Numbered from the stretch's first letter, positions 1 to 7,044 are shown. The stretch is 22,334 nt of DNA from Clostridiales bacterium (GCA_019423725.1 JAHZAW010000013.1:19549-41882); one strand, 5' to 3'. The notes: generated by a model from the letters alone, not told the origin. Numbers and translations: made by a program.

Positions 1-155
1 CCAACCATAAGCCTCATGGCAAAATGATAAAATATGGTCCCAAAACTTACTGCCGCACTGATAAAAATACCTGAGTCAAAAAAATTACTGGCTAAAATAA
101 AAAATACCATTAGACAGGCCGATATCAATGCCGTTATTTTCATTATACGCGCCAT
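1..155 (-). CDS. Small membrane protein, N-terminal fragment (cut by window edge)
   Basis: An open frame starts at an ATG at 153-155 and runs off the left edge, giving 51 complete codons. A GAGGGG ribosome binding site lies 8 bases upstream of the ATG. The visible protein begins MARIMKITALISACLMVFFI, has two hydrophobic stretches (about residues 6-23 and 29-40), and continues into FGTIFYHFAMRL. A Phe-Gly-Thr...Tyr-His-Phe-x-Met-Arg-Leu pattern reminds me of small Firmicute membrane proteins annotated as glycosyl-4,4'-diaponeurosporenoate acyltransferase, but this rests on memory and a fragment. It is read in the same direction as the sulfite reductase gene, with a terminator between them, so it is probably a separate unit. 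That it is a coding membrane protein is fairly sure; the function is not. Confidence 0.6.
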   Translation of the reverse strand, partial: MARIMKITALISACLMVFFILASNFFDSGIFISAAVSFGTIFYHFAMRLMV

Positions 156-180
156 CTTCAATACCCCTCAGCAGCTATAA

Positions 181-219
181 CAAAATAAAGGCGGATGGCT
201 AAATGCCTCTCCGCCTTAA
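181..219 (-). terminator. Terminator downstream of the sulfite reductase gene
   Basis: An 8-bp stem AAGGCGGA/TCCGCCTT (188-195 with 210-217) has an inner GGC/GCC pairing. Read on the minus strand it is followed by TATTTTG. It sits 12 bases past the stop codon of the sulfite reductase gene and fits a Rho-independent terminator. Confidence 0.75.
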
Positions 220-229
220 ATATCACTGA

Positions 230-934
230 TTATGCAAGTGCTAAAATGCTTTCGATGAACTTTGTATATTCCTCTGTTCCCTTCATGTTGTCAAGGGTAA
301 CGCAGAATCTTTCCTTTGTCTTTCCATGGGCTCTGTAGAATTCAAGGCAGAGCTCAACAGCCTTAAGCACGTTCTCAGCTTTGATCCTTCCGATCTCTTC
401 GCCTTCTACAACGGTCTTTCCAGCTTTTCCGCCGATGAATATCTTGACCATTCCCTTAGGTGCTCCCATAATTCCAAGGTCATTGAACTGTACCTTTGCA
501 CAGTTGTTGGGACAGCCTGTGATGTTTATTTTAAACTTATGAGGAGCAGGCTGGGGATAGAAAGCATTGTGGATCTCCATACCCATCTTCTGAGTATCGA
601 TAAGGCCCCATTTACACTCTGTGCCCTTGCAGGGAACAATAGGTCTTACCCTTGCGCCTGTTCCGCCGTAAAGGATTCCTGCCTCGTCACATTCCTTCAT
701 TACAGCTTCTACGTCTTCATATTTGATTCCGGGTACCTCAAGACTGAAACGTACTGTGGGCATTACCACGCCTGAACCGTATTTATTTGCGATCTCACAC
801 ATCTTTACAACTTTGTCCGCTTCGATGCATCCGGCAGGAACAACAAAACGAACATTAAAATGCTCTTTGTCTCTCATGAGAAGGAAACCTTTTCCTTTAA
901 GTTCCGCGATTCTTTCTTCACTGATGTCCAGCAT
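230..934 (-). CDS. Small siroheme/[4Fe-4S] sulfite (or nitrite) reductase
   Basis: The 234-residue protein has a ferredoxin-like half domain of the nitrite/sulfite reductase family (about residues 1-95), including the sirohaem-site Arg-rich stretch GTGARVRPIV at 91-100. The cluster-binding cysteines follow: C102 and C107 (PCKGTEC), then C141 and C145 (TGCPNNC). This C-x5-C ... C-x3-C pattern holds the coupled siroheme and [4Fe-4S] centre that reduces sulfite to sulfide with six electrons. The length is half that of assimilatory or dissimilatory subunits and matches the low-molecular-weight sulfite reductases known from Desulfovibrio and clostridia. The start has an AAGGAGG site 7 bases upstream. 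An S1-domain gene lies 78 bases upstream in the same direction and may be co-transcribed; a TATAAT at 979-984 lacks a clear -35. No electron-donor or siroheme-synthesis gene is adjacent, so the substrate (sulfite or nitrite) is inferred. Confidence 0.85.
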   Translation of the reverse strand: MLDISEERIAELKGKGFLLMRDKEHFNVRFVVPAGCIEADKVVKMCEIANKYGSGVVMPTVRFSLEVPGIKYEDVEAVMKECDEAGILYGGTGARVRPIVPCKGTECKWGLIDTQKMGMEIHNAFYPQPAPHKFKINITGCPNNCAKVQFNDLGIMGAPKGMVKIFIGGKAGKTVVEGEEIGRIKAENVLKAVELCLEFYRAHGKTKERFCVTLDNMKGTEEYTKFIESILALA

Positions 935-1012
935 TTTTATTTCCTCCTTAGTCTGATTATTGAAAATTTCTAAATGTGATTATATAATATAATAATATGG
1001 CTAAAAGATGAA

Positions 1013-1465
1013 TCAATATCCACCGTTGCGTCTGTTATTTCTCTTATTGATGCCGGCCTGGCGCTCATTTGACTGTTTGAGCCATTCTTTCATCTTTTCC
1101 TCGAAATCGTTAACAGGATCCTTTGGCTGCGCCGAATCAGCTGTAGAAGGTCTGTTTCCTCTGGGCTCATAATTGTTTTTATGCTCTCTGGGTTTGAAAT
1201 TCTGCTGCGGTCTTGGTGCCTTGGGTAAAGCGTCTCTGATGGAAAGCGCTATTTTCTTGTTTTCCTCATCTATTGACATGACCTTGACCTTAACTGTATC
1301 TCCTATGGTCACATGATCATTGATATCCTGCACAAATCCGTTGGCTATCTGAGATATATGGACAAGTCCCTGTCCTCCGTTCTCTAACTGAACAATTGCT
1401 CCGAAAGGTTTTATCCTTACGACCTTTCCTTCTACAACGCTTCCTGCCTCGATTTTTTCAGCCAT
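1013..1465 (-). CDS. S1-domain RNA-binding protein (GSP13/YugI type)
   Basis: The protein has 150 residues. Residues 6-77 form a single S1 OB-fold domain, seen from GSVVEGKVVRIKPFGAIVQL and the LVHISQI and KVKVMSIDEENKKIALSIRDA segments that typify the S1 repeat. The remaining half is a low-complexity basic tail rich in Pro, Arg, Asn and Gln, ending in a run of Arg and Asn, which suits nonspecific RNA binding. Single-S1 proteins of this size (general stress protein 13, CvfD) bind RNA or the 30S ribosome and modulate translation. A GGGAGTG site lies 9 bases before the ATG. The gene diverges from the rRNA methyltransferase gene, with a promoter assignable at 1508-1535. The S1 domain is clear; the exact cellular role is inferred from family. 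Confidence 0.85.
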   Translation of the reverse strand: MAEKIEAGSVVEGKVVRIKPFGAIVQLENGGQGLVHISQIANGFVQDINDHVTIGDTVKVKVMSIDEENKKIALSIRDALPKAPRPQQNFKPREHKNNYEPRGNRPSTADSAQPKDPVNDFEEKMKEWLKQSNERQAGINKRNNRRNGGY

Positions 1466-1507
1466 TAATTACTACACTCCCATTATAAAATAATTTTTTG
1501 TTATATC

Positions 1508-1535
1508 AGTATATCACAATAATGAGAAAAATCAA
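1508..1535 (-). promoter_or_regulatory. Putative SigA promoter of the S1-domain gene
   Basis: Read on the minus strand, TTGATT (1530-1535) and TATACT (1508-1513) are separated by 16 bases. The start codon lies 42 bases further downstream. The assignment is by consensus match only. Confidence 0.5.
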
Positions 1536-1562
1536 ACTATTTATTGGAGGCACGTTTAAAAA

Positions 1563-2915
1563 ATGAAAAGAAACGACATCGTAGAAGCCGTTATTACAGA
1601 CATATCATTTCCTAATAAGGGAAAGGGTACTGTGGAAGATATACCAATTACCGTAAAGAACACTCTGCCAGGCCAGAAAGTACTGGTCCGCATATCTAAA
1701 AAACGCGATGGAGCCCTTGAGGGTGAACTTAAAGAAGTCCTTATCCCCTCACCCCTTGAGACTGAAAAAGGCTGTTCCCACTGTGACATTTGCGGAGGCT
1801 GCAGCTACCAGCACCTGAAATATGAGGACGAAAATGAACTGAAAAAAAATATGGTCCTTAAAATACTCAAAAACGCAGGCATTGAGGGCTTTGACTTTGA
1901 GGGCCTCGTCCCCGCCCCCAGCGAACATGCCTACAGGAACAAATGCGAGTTTTCCTTTGGCGACAGCGAAAAGGACGGAGACCTGGCCCTGGGAATGAGA
2001 AAAAGAGGAAGTTTCTATGAGGTCGTTACCCTTAAGGACTGCAACATAGTTGATGGTGACTTTTTAAGGATAATTGCCGGTACCCTCCGTTTCTTCACGG
2101 AGAGAGGCACTAAGTTCTATCACAAAAAAAGACGTGATGGGGAGCTTAGACATCTCGTCGTAAGAAAGGCAGCCTTTACTGGCGAAATACTCATAAACCT
2201 GGTCACCACCAGCGGATACACCTTTGACCCTGACGAATATGCTTCAGCCATGCTTGCTCTCAAACTTGACGGCAAAATAGCCGGTGTGCTCCACACATTG
2301 AATGATGTAATATCCGATGTGGTACAAAGCGATTCCACCAGGGTGCTTTATGGAAATGACTATTTTTACGAAAACCTGCTGGGGCTTAAATTCAAAATAT
2401 CTGCCTTTTCCTTCTTCCAGACGAATTCCAGGGGAGCTGAAAAGCTCTATTCTGTCGTAAGGGAATATGCCGGTGATACCTCCGGAAAGGTGGTCTTCGA
2501 TCTTTACTGCGGTACCGGCACCATAGGCCAGATAATGAGCGAAGGCAGCAAAAAAGTCATCGGTATCGAAATAGTTGAAGAAGCCGTTGATGCAGCCAAT
2601 GACAATGCCAAGTTAAACGGCATCACAAACTGCGAATTCATAGCCGGAGACGTACTCAAAAAGGTCGAGGAACTGGATGACAAACCTGACCTCATCATAG
2701 TTGACCCTCCCAGAGACGGAATAAATCCCAAGGCTATACTTAAAATAATCAACTTCGGGGCTGATGAGATAGTATATGTTTCCTGTAAACCCACTTCTCT
2801 GGCAAGGGACCTTAAAATATTTGAAGAAAACGGATACAAAGTTAAAAAGGTAAGATGTGTGGATATGTTCCCTAAAACCGTACATGTGGAAACAGTAGTG
2901 CTTTTGACAAGATAA
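1563..2915 (+). CDS. rlmD: 23S rRNA (uracil-5-)-methyltransferase, RlmD/TrmA family
   Basis: The 450-residue SAM-dependent enzyme makes 5-methyluridine in rRNA. Residues 1-60 form a TRAM RNA-binding domain. A [4Fe-4S] site is set by C71, C77, C80 (CSHCDICGGC) and C160 (LKDC), matching the spacing in E. coli RumA. SFFQTN (283-288), the SAM loop DLYCGTGTIG (313-322), DPPRDG (381-386), the nucleophile C408 in VSCKP and the base E443 in HVETV are all present, so the enzyme looks intact. A TTGGAGG site precedes the ATG. Firmicutes often carry two such paralogues, one acting on two rRNA positions (RlmCD), so the target base (U1939, U747 or both) cannot be told from sequence alone. No clear terminator follows. 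Confidence 0.92.
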   Translation: MKRNDIVEAVITDISFPNKGKGTVEDIPITVKNTLPGQKVLVRISKKRDGALEGELKEVLIPSPLETEKGCSHCDICGGCSYQHLKYEDENELKKNMVLKILKNAGIEGFDFEGLVPAPSEHAYRNKCEFSFGDSEKDGDLALGMRKRGSFYEVVTLKDCNIVDGDFLRIIAGTLRFFTERGTKFYHKKRRDGELRHLVVRKAAFTGEILINLVTTSGYTFDPDEYASAMLALKLDGKIAGVLHTLNDVISDVVQSDSTRVLYGNDYFYENLLGLKFKISAFSFFQTNSRGAEKLYSVVREYAGDTSGKVVFDLYCGTGTIGQIMSEGSKKVIGIEIVEEAVDAANDNAKLNGITNCEFIAGDVLKKVEELDDKPDLIIVDPPRDGINPKAILKIINFGADEIVYVSCKPTSLARDLKIFEENGYKVKKVRCVDMFPKTVHVETVVLLTR

Positions 2916-3122
2916 GACCATCCATGGCCCAGATAACTGTATTATGGCTGCGGGGTCAAAAAGCAGAAAGCATTACATCCGGCTCTGCGAATTACTTATA
3001 TAAAGCATATACCGGAGCATCCCGGCATTCAGAATCCTTTATTATTTCAATGGTCAGGGAAAATACATGACCCCTGACGCTCAGAAAATAAAAACTTATA
3101 TAAAAATCAGTTTAAACAAGAG
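2916..3122. other. Intergenic stretch after the methyltransferase gene
   Basis: There is no convincing gene here; reading frames are short and lack ribosome binding sites. One small hairpin is visible, GTCAGGG (3053-3059) with CCCTGAC (3072-3078) around a 12-base loop. It has no T tract, so it is not a clear terminator. The rest is AT-rich and leads into the operator and promoter of the cupin gene. Confidence 0.4.
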
Positions 3123-3148
3123 ATGTATGTTGTGATTCCAACATACAT
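3123..3148. promoter_or_regulatory. Crp/Fnr-type operator in front of the cupin gene
   Basis: Perfect 10-base arms ATGTATGTTG and CAACATACAT flank a 6-base spacer. The core TGTTG-N6-CAACA (3128-3143) has the geometry of the classical CRP site TGTGA-N6-TCACA and matches the palindrome before the Crp/Fnr gene at 14 of 16 positions. Its centre (3135.5) lies at about -41.5 relative to the start predicted from the TATAAT at 3165-3170, the usual class II activator position. As RNA it could also form a hairpin followed by TTTTTTG, a less likely alternative role. Confidence 0.65.
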
Positions 3149-3170
3149 TTTTTGTTTAATGTACTATAAT
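3142..3170 (+). promoter_or_regulatory. Putative activator-dependent promoter of the cupin gene
   Basis: A perfect -10 box TATAAT lies at 3165-3170. The hexamer 17 bases upstream (CATACA, 3142-3147) is a poor -35 and falls inside the operator-like palindrome. A strong -10 with a weak -35 covered by a regulator site is typical of Crp/Fnr-activated promoters. The leader to the start codon is about 93 bases. Confidence 0.55.
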
Positions 3171-3269
3171 AAATGCATACCATTTTTAAAGATGATCTGA
3201 TTATATGAGAATTTATATAAAACAGCAGTAACTTTTCAAGGAAAATTTATATATGGAGGAATGTGCATT

Positions 3270-3590
3270 ATGATTGAACAGATTTTTACATTAGCTAAGG
3301 GAGATCAAAAAGCAGTTGAAAAAGTATTGATGGACGATAATATTCATTACATTCATATGATCTTCAACAAAGGAGAAGGCCTGCCTGAACATTTCGCAAA
3401 TGCTAAATATGTATATATGACAGTTATCAGAGGGCTTCTTTCAATAGGCCTGGATAAACAGGAAATTCATGAATACCCGGCTGGCACCATGCTCAAAATA
3501 CCATTTCATACAAAAATGAATGTCAGGAATTTACATGATGAGACTCTTGAGCTCATCGTCGTTAAGGCTCCTGCCCCTGAAACAAAATAA
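3270..3590 (+). CDS. Small cupin-domain protein
   Basis: The 106-residue protein is nearly all one small beta-barrel (cupin) domain. Its first motif region carries a His pair (NIHYIHMIF) and PEHFANAKYVYMTVIRG; the second is EYPAGTMLKIPFHTKMNVRNL. It has no signal peptide or membrane segment, so it is cytosolic. The reading frame is also open from an ATG at 3261, but that codon directly abuts GGAGGA (3255-3260), while the ATG at 3270 has the proper 9-base gap, so 3270 is chosen. The gene faces the Crp/Fnr gene tail to tail and carries that regulator's likely operator, suggesting a role in the same redox or nitrosative response. Its ligand or reaction is unknown. Confidence 0.75.
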   Translation: MIEQIFTLAKGDQKAVEKVLMDDNIHYIHMIFNKGEGLPEHFANAKYVYMTVIRGLLSIGLDKQEIHEYPAGTMLKIPFHTKMNVRNLHDETLELIVVKAPAPETK

Positions 3591-3612
3591 TTTTCAGATA
3601 TAACGGCATTTT

Positions 3613-3660
3613 AAAAGAGCCGCAGACCATCATTAATATGATAGTCTCTGGCTCTTTTTA
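3613..3660. terminator. Bidirectional terminator between cupin and Crp/Fnr genes
   Basis: A long imperfect hairpin has outer arms AAAAGAGCC (3613-3621) and GGCTCTTTT (3650-3658). It has A's before and T's after, so it can end transcription from both converging genes. Confidence 0.8.
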
Positions 3661-3676
3661 TATTTCTCTTATTCTT

Positions 3677-4345
3677 TTATTCTATATCTTTCAGGCAGAA
3701 CCATGACCCCTTAGTATCGATCAGGCCAGCCTTTTTCATTTTGCTGATTTCTGCCGACATAGCGGTACGCTCAACCCCCAGATAATCAGCTAAGGCCTGA
3801 CGGTCAAAGGGTATAACAAACTCCTCTTTTCCCTGATGTTTCGCCTGATCCAGGAGGTAGGCCACTAACTTTTCTTTTGTTGTTTTTTTAGACATATACT
3901 TTATCTTCTTGGTAAAAGATAAATTTTTCTGCGCTATTCCCTTCAATAAATTTTGAATAAGCAGATTGTGAAACCTGCATGAATTTGAACATACATTAAG
4001 CACCCTGCGGCAGTCCATAAGAAGTACTTCGCTGTCTTTATAGGCTATAACGCTTACGGGCATCGTATCCAGTCCTGCACAGGAAAATACTTCTCCAAAG
4101 GATTCTCCCGGCTGCAAAACAGACAGTATGCTTCTATTACCATAATAATCATCTTGTATCACCTGCACCGAGCCTGAGAGCACAACTCCAACGAGCTGCG
4201 CAGGATACCCCTCAAGAAAAACAGGATCTCCTTTGGATACAGATGACATTTTTCCATCCAGACATCCGAGCATATTCTCAATGTCCGTATGGTCTATGCC
4301 GTCAAACAACGGGCATTGGGACAGGACATTTAAATATTTTTTCAT
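3677..4345 (-). CDS. Crp/Fnr-family transcriptional regulator
   Basis: In this 222-residue protein the N-terminal cNMP-type sensor domain spans about residues 8-125 (GSVQVIQDD and GESFGEVFSCAG mark the barrel). A long helix follows, then a C-terminal winged helix-turn-helix at about 155-220 with the recognition segment DRQALADYLGVERTAMSAEI. It lacks the N-terminal cysteine cluster of true FNR. It does carry C112, C119 and C123 followed by F-H126 in the sensor/helix region, which could bind a metal, cluster or react with NO. The frame is also open from an ATG at 4375, but those ten codons are made of the operator palindrome. The ATG at 4343-4345 has AAAGGAG 7 bases upstream and is the likely start. 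With cupin, ferredoxin and Hcp as neighbours, an HcpR-like role in redox or nitrosative stress is inferred. Confidence 0.87.
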   Translation of the reverse strand: MKKYLNVLSQCPLFDGIDHTDIENMLGCLDGKMSSVSKGDPVFLEGYPAQLVGVVLSGSVQVIQDDYYGNRSILSVLQPGESFGEVFSCAGLDTMPVSVIAYKDSEVLLMDCRRVLNVCSNSCRFHNLLIQNLLKGIAQKNLSFTKKIKYMSKKTTKEKLVAYLLDQAKHQGKEEFVIPFDRQALADYLGVERTAMSAEISKMKKAGLIDTKGSWFCLKDIE

Positions 4346-4358
4346 AAAACCGCTCCTT

Positions 4359-4374
4359 TGTTGGAATTCCAACA
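4359..4374. promoter_or_regulatory. Autoregulatory operator palindrome of the Crp/Fnr gene
   Basis: TGTTGGAATTCCAACA is a perfect 16-base palindrome lying between the promoter and the ribosome binding site of the Crp/Fnr gene. Its centre is at about +16 from the predicted start of transcription, a place where binding would block elongation. It shares TGTTG-N6-CAACA with the site at 3128-3143. Confidence 0.65.
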
Positions 4375-4388
4375 TCTATTTTTTTATC

Positions 4389-4417
4389 ATTATAGTAAAA
4401 TGCAGACGTAACGTCAA
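4389..4417 (-). promoter_or_regulatory. SigA promoter of the Crp/Fnr gene
   Basis: On the minus strand TTGACG (4412-4417), a 17-base spacer and a perfect TATAAT (4389-4394) form a near-consensus promoter. Transcription should begin near 4382, just ahead of the palindrome. Confidence 0.8.
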
Positions 4418-4738
4418 GCAGATCAACTATCAGAGTTTTAAGCATGGCAGGATCTCGATCTGAATAAATCTCAGAAAGATCCGGGAAACCTAATAAATAT
4501 CATCAGAAGATGAGATGATGGCATGAAAATATACTTTAAAATACAGCCCTTGAGGACCAGAATATGCCGTATTTTCCATCAGTCTGAATGGTATTTGCAA
4601 AATCTCCATTGACTTGGTGTATCTCCTTACTCCAAGAGGATGCACCCGTCGTATACCGTATATGCCCAAACGCCGTGTAATGAAAAAAATATTTAAGATA
4701 CTGCCGGCCGTTGTATTTTAAAAAAAGGAGTGTTGAAT
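4418..4738. other. Intergenic leader of the ferredoxin-hcp operon
   Basis: No gene is supported here. I could not find a near-consensus promoter for the downstream operon. A weak inverted repeat CTTGG (4613-4617)/CCAAG (4632-4636) with a 14-base spacer is the only symmetric element noticed near a TTGACT (4610-4615). No TGTTG-N6-CAACA site is present. The end carries the AAAGGAG ribosome binding site at 4724-4730. Confidence 0.4.
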
Positions 4739-4927
4739 ATGAAAGTATTTGTAGATCAGGATACATGCATTGGCTGCGGTCTTTGCTATGGTACATGCAA
4801 TACCGTTTTCCGCATGAATGATGACGGAAAAGCCGAAGCCTTTCAGGAGGCAGCAGAAAATAATAAAAATGAGGTTCAGGAGGCCATTGACGGCTGCCCT
4901 GTATCCGCTATCAGCTGGGAGGATTGA
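4739..4927 (+). CDS. Single-cluster [4Fe-4S] ferredoxin
   Basis: The 62-residue acidic electron carrier has cluster ligands C10, C13 and C16 (CIGCGLC) and C53 (GCPVSAI). C20 is an extra cysteine at the place where Thermotoga-type monocluster ferredoxins have one. The frame is open from a GTG at 4730, but that codon is the last base of the AAAGGAG site. The ATG at 4739 sits 8 bases after the site and begins MKVFVDQDTC as this family does. The stop codon is only two bases before the hcp start, so translation is probably coupled and this ferredoxin is the likely electron donor to Hcp. The direct partnership is inferred from the operon. Confidence 0.92.
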   Translation: MKVFVDQDTCIGCGLCYGTCNTVFRMNDDGKAEAFQEAAENNKNEVQEAIDGCPVSAISWED

Positions 4928-4929
4928 TT

Positions 4930-6570
4930 ATGGAAAATAAAATGTTTTGTTATCAGTGCCAGGAGACTGCCGGCTGCAAAGGATGCACCATGACAGGTGT
5001 CTGCGGCAAACAGCCCGATGTGGCCGCTATGCAGGATCTGCTTGTGTATGTTACCCGCGGTATATCCGCTGTAACCACAGCCCTTAGAAATGAAGGCAGA
5101 GAGGTCTCATCTGATGTAAATCATATGATAACTCTTAATCTCTTTACCACCATTACCAACGCAAACTTTGACCGTGAAAGTATTGAAGAACGTATCCGCA
5201 TGACTCTGGATACAAAAAAGGAACTGCTCTCTCATATGAGTGAAAAGACAGGTCTTCCGGAGGCTGCATTATGGGATGGTTCTGACGACTGGGAAGAAAA
5301 AGCAAAAACAGTCGGCGTGCTTTCTACTGAAAATGAAGATATACGCTCTCTCCGTGAGCTTATAACCTATGGTCTTAAAGGTCTGTCAGCTTACTCAAAA
5401 CATGCCAATGCCCTGCTTAATGATGATGAGGAAGTGGACGCATTTATTCAGCGTGCTTTAGCTGCTACACTTGATGATAGTCTTAGTGCTGATGATCTAG
5501 TTGCTCTTACTTTGGAAACTGGAAAATATGGCGTATCTGGTATGGCTCTGCTGGATAAGGCAAATACTTCAGCCTATGGCGATCCCGAGATCACTAAAGT
5601 CAACATCGGCGTTGGAAAAAATCCTGGTATCCTTGTTTCAGGCCACGACCTTCGTGATCTGGAAATGCTCCTGGAACAGACCCAGGGAACTGGAGTTGAT
5701 GTATATACTCATTCCGAGATGCTCCCTGCCCATTACTATCCAGCATTTAAAAAGTATCCCAACTTCGTTGGAAACTACGGCAATGCCTGGTGGAAACAGA
5801 AGGAAGAGTTTGAGTCTTTCAACGGACCTATCCTTATGACTACTAACTGCATCGTTCCGCCCAAGGACAGCTACAAAGACCGTATGTATACCACTGGCGC
5901 TGCAGGATATCCAGGCTGCAAACACATCCCCGGCGGTATCGGCGAAAATAAAGATTTCTCTGCTGTCATCGAACACGCAAAAAAATGCGCTCCTCCCGTG
6001 GAGATAGAAAAAGGTGAGATCACCGGCGGTTTTGCCCATGCCCAGGTATTTGCTCTGGCTGACAAAGTCGTGGAAGCTGTCAAGAGCGGTGCCATTAAGA
6101 AATTTGTAGTTATGGCAGGCTGTGACGGACGTATGAAGAGCCGTGAATATTATACGGAATTTGCCAAAGCCCTTCCCAATGACACGGTGATCCTTACTGC
6201 CGGCTGTGCCAAATATAAGTACAACAAACTTCCTTTAGGAGATATCGGCGGAATCCCCCGTGTACTGGATGCCGGCCAGTGCAACGACTCTTATTCTTTA
6301 GCAGTTATTGCTCTCAAGCTCAAGGAGATATTTGGACTTAATGACATCAATGAACTGCCGATAATCTATAATATTGCCTGGTACGAGCAAAAGGCTGTTA
6401 TCGTTTTACTGGCACTGCTGTATCTTGGTGTGAAAAATATCCACCTTGGTCCTACCCTTCCTGCATTCCTCAGCCCCAATGTGGCAAAAGTCCTGGTAGA
6501 CAGCTTTGGTATCGCAGGAATCGGCACAGTGGAAGATGATATGAAACTTTTCTTTGGGGAAAATAATTAA
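4930..6570 (+). CDS. hcp: Hybrid cluster protein (hydroxylamine/NO reductase)
   Basis: The 546-residue Hcp (prismane protein) is cytosolic. The proximal [4Fe-4S] cluster is bound by C7, C10, C19 and C25, the class I C-x2-C-x8-C-x5-C pattern, with an extra C16 between. The hybrid 4Fe-2S-2O cluster ligands are all found at the expected relative spacing: H239 (SGHDLRD), E263 (THSE), C307 (TTNC), C398 (MAGCDGR, the persulfide position), C426 (TAGCAKY), C451 (GQCND) and E486 (WYEQ). Hcp reduces hydroxylamine in vitro and in enteric bacteria acts on nitric oxide, also serving S-nitrosylation. The ATG at 4930 has GGGAGGA six bases before; an upstream TTG (4924) in the same frame is rejected because it touches that site. 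It is co-transcribed with the ferredoxin and closed by a strong terminator. Confidence 0.96.
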   Translation: MENKMFCYQCQETAGCKGCTMTGVCGKQPDVAAMQDLLVYVTRGISAVTTALRNEGREVSSDVNHMITLNLFTTITNANFDRESIEERIRMTLDTKKELLSHMSEKTGLPEAALWDGSDDWEEKAKTVGVLSTENEDIRSLRELITYGLKGLSAYSKHANALLNDDEEVDAFIQRALAATLDDSLSADDLVALTLETGKYGVSGMALLDKANTSAYGDPEITKVNIGVGKNPGILVSGHDLRDLEMLLEQTQGTGVDVYTHSEMLPAHYYPAFKKYPNFVGNYGNAWWKQKEEFESFNGPILMTTNCIVPPKDSYKDRMYTTGAAGYPGCKHIPGGIGENKDFSAVIEHAKKCAPPVEIEKGEITGGFAHAQVFALADKVVEAVKSGAIKKFVVMAGCDGRMKSREYYTEFAKALPNDTVILTAGCAKYKYNKLPLGDIGGIPRVLDAGQCNDSYSLAVIALKLKEIFGLNDINELPIIYNIAWYEQKAVIVLLALLYLGVKNIHLGPTLPAFLSPNVAKVLVDSFGIAGIGTVEDDMKLFFGENN

Positions 6571-6667
6571 CAAAACCCCCTGGTTATAAGTACAGTTTCA
6601 TAGGCTTTAGGTGTAACACTATCAAGCTTTATAATTAAAAACCTGACATATCAGGCCATGAATAATA

Positions 6668-6704
6668 CCCCGTATTGGTCCAATCCCCAATGCGGGGATT
6701 TTTT
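6668..6704 (+). terminator. Terminator of the ferredoxin-hcp operon
   Basis: An 11-bp stem, CCCCGTATTGG (6668-6678) with CCAATGCGGGG (6687-6697, one G-T pair), is followed by ATTTTTT. Confidence 0.88.
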
Positions 6705-7010
6705 ATGTTCCAATGAACTCACAAATAACTCTGTGTTTACAGGGCTGTTTTATTGTTTTTCGGCCTCCAGTTTATAAACTTAGGTGAGTATTTATCTACG
6801 AAACACTTTTATCACCGACATATGAGCTGTGGAAAAACCTGCTTTTATTTTCTTCATTTTGTACTGACTGCTTTATTTTTCCTTGCCGTATATTGTCAGA
6901 CATTATCATATCTTGTCAGGAGATAATATGCTTTTACAGCATAATCAGTGCACATTTATGCCTAAAATCAAGCAAATTCCAAACAAATCCAGTAGTTTAA
7001 AATTGTTTGA
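6705..7010. other. AT-rich intergenic stretch before the DeoR-type gene
   Basis: No gene is supported. Two imperfect 18-20-base direct repeats built around TTGTCAG occur at roughly 6890-6928, and the second overlaps ATTATC...GATAAT inverted arms. Their meaning is unclear. Confidence 0.35.
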
Positions 7011-7016
7011 ATACGC

Positions 7017-7044
7017 TTGAATGTGTTCGTTTTGATGTTATAAT
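7017..7044 (+). promoter_or_regulatory. Promoter of the DeoR-type gene with embedded operator
   Basis: TTGAAT (7017-7022) and a perfect TATAAT (7039-7044) are 16 bases apart. The spacer contains TGTTCGTTTT (7024-7033), the exact reverse complement of AAAACGAACA found before the binding-protein gene at 7951-7960. This placement fits autorepression by the encoded DeoR-type protein. Confidence 0.7.

Noticed and set aside
326..775. 149-codon plus-strand frame opposite the sulfite reductase gene
   Set aside because: It lies wholly antisense to a gene with clear family motifs, has no ribosome binding site and no recognisable domain.
3123..3156. Perfect stem followed by T's read as a terminator of the methyltransferase gene
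   Set aside because: It is over 200 bases after that stop codon, AT-rich in the stem, and its core matches the operator before the Crp/Fnr gene, so a protein-binding site is the better reading.
4346..4375. Ten extra N-terminal codons for the Crp/Fnr regulator
   Set aside because: They are made of the operator palindrome and the ribosome binding site of the ATG at 4343-4345; no site serves the upstream ATG.
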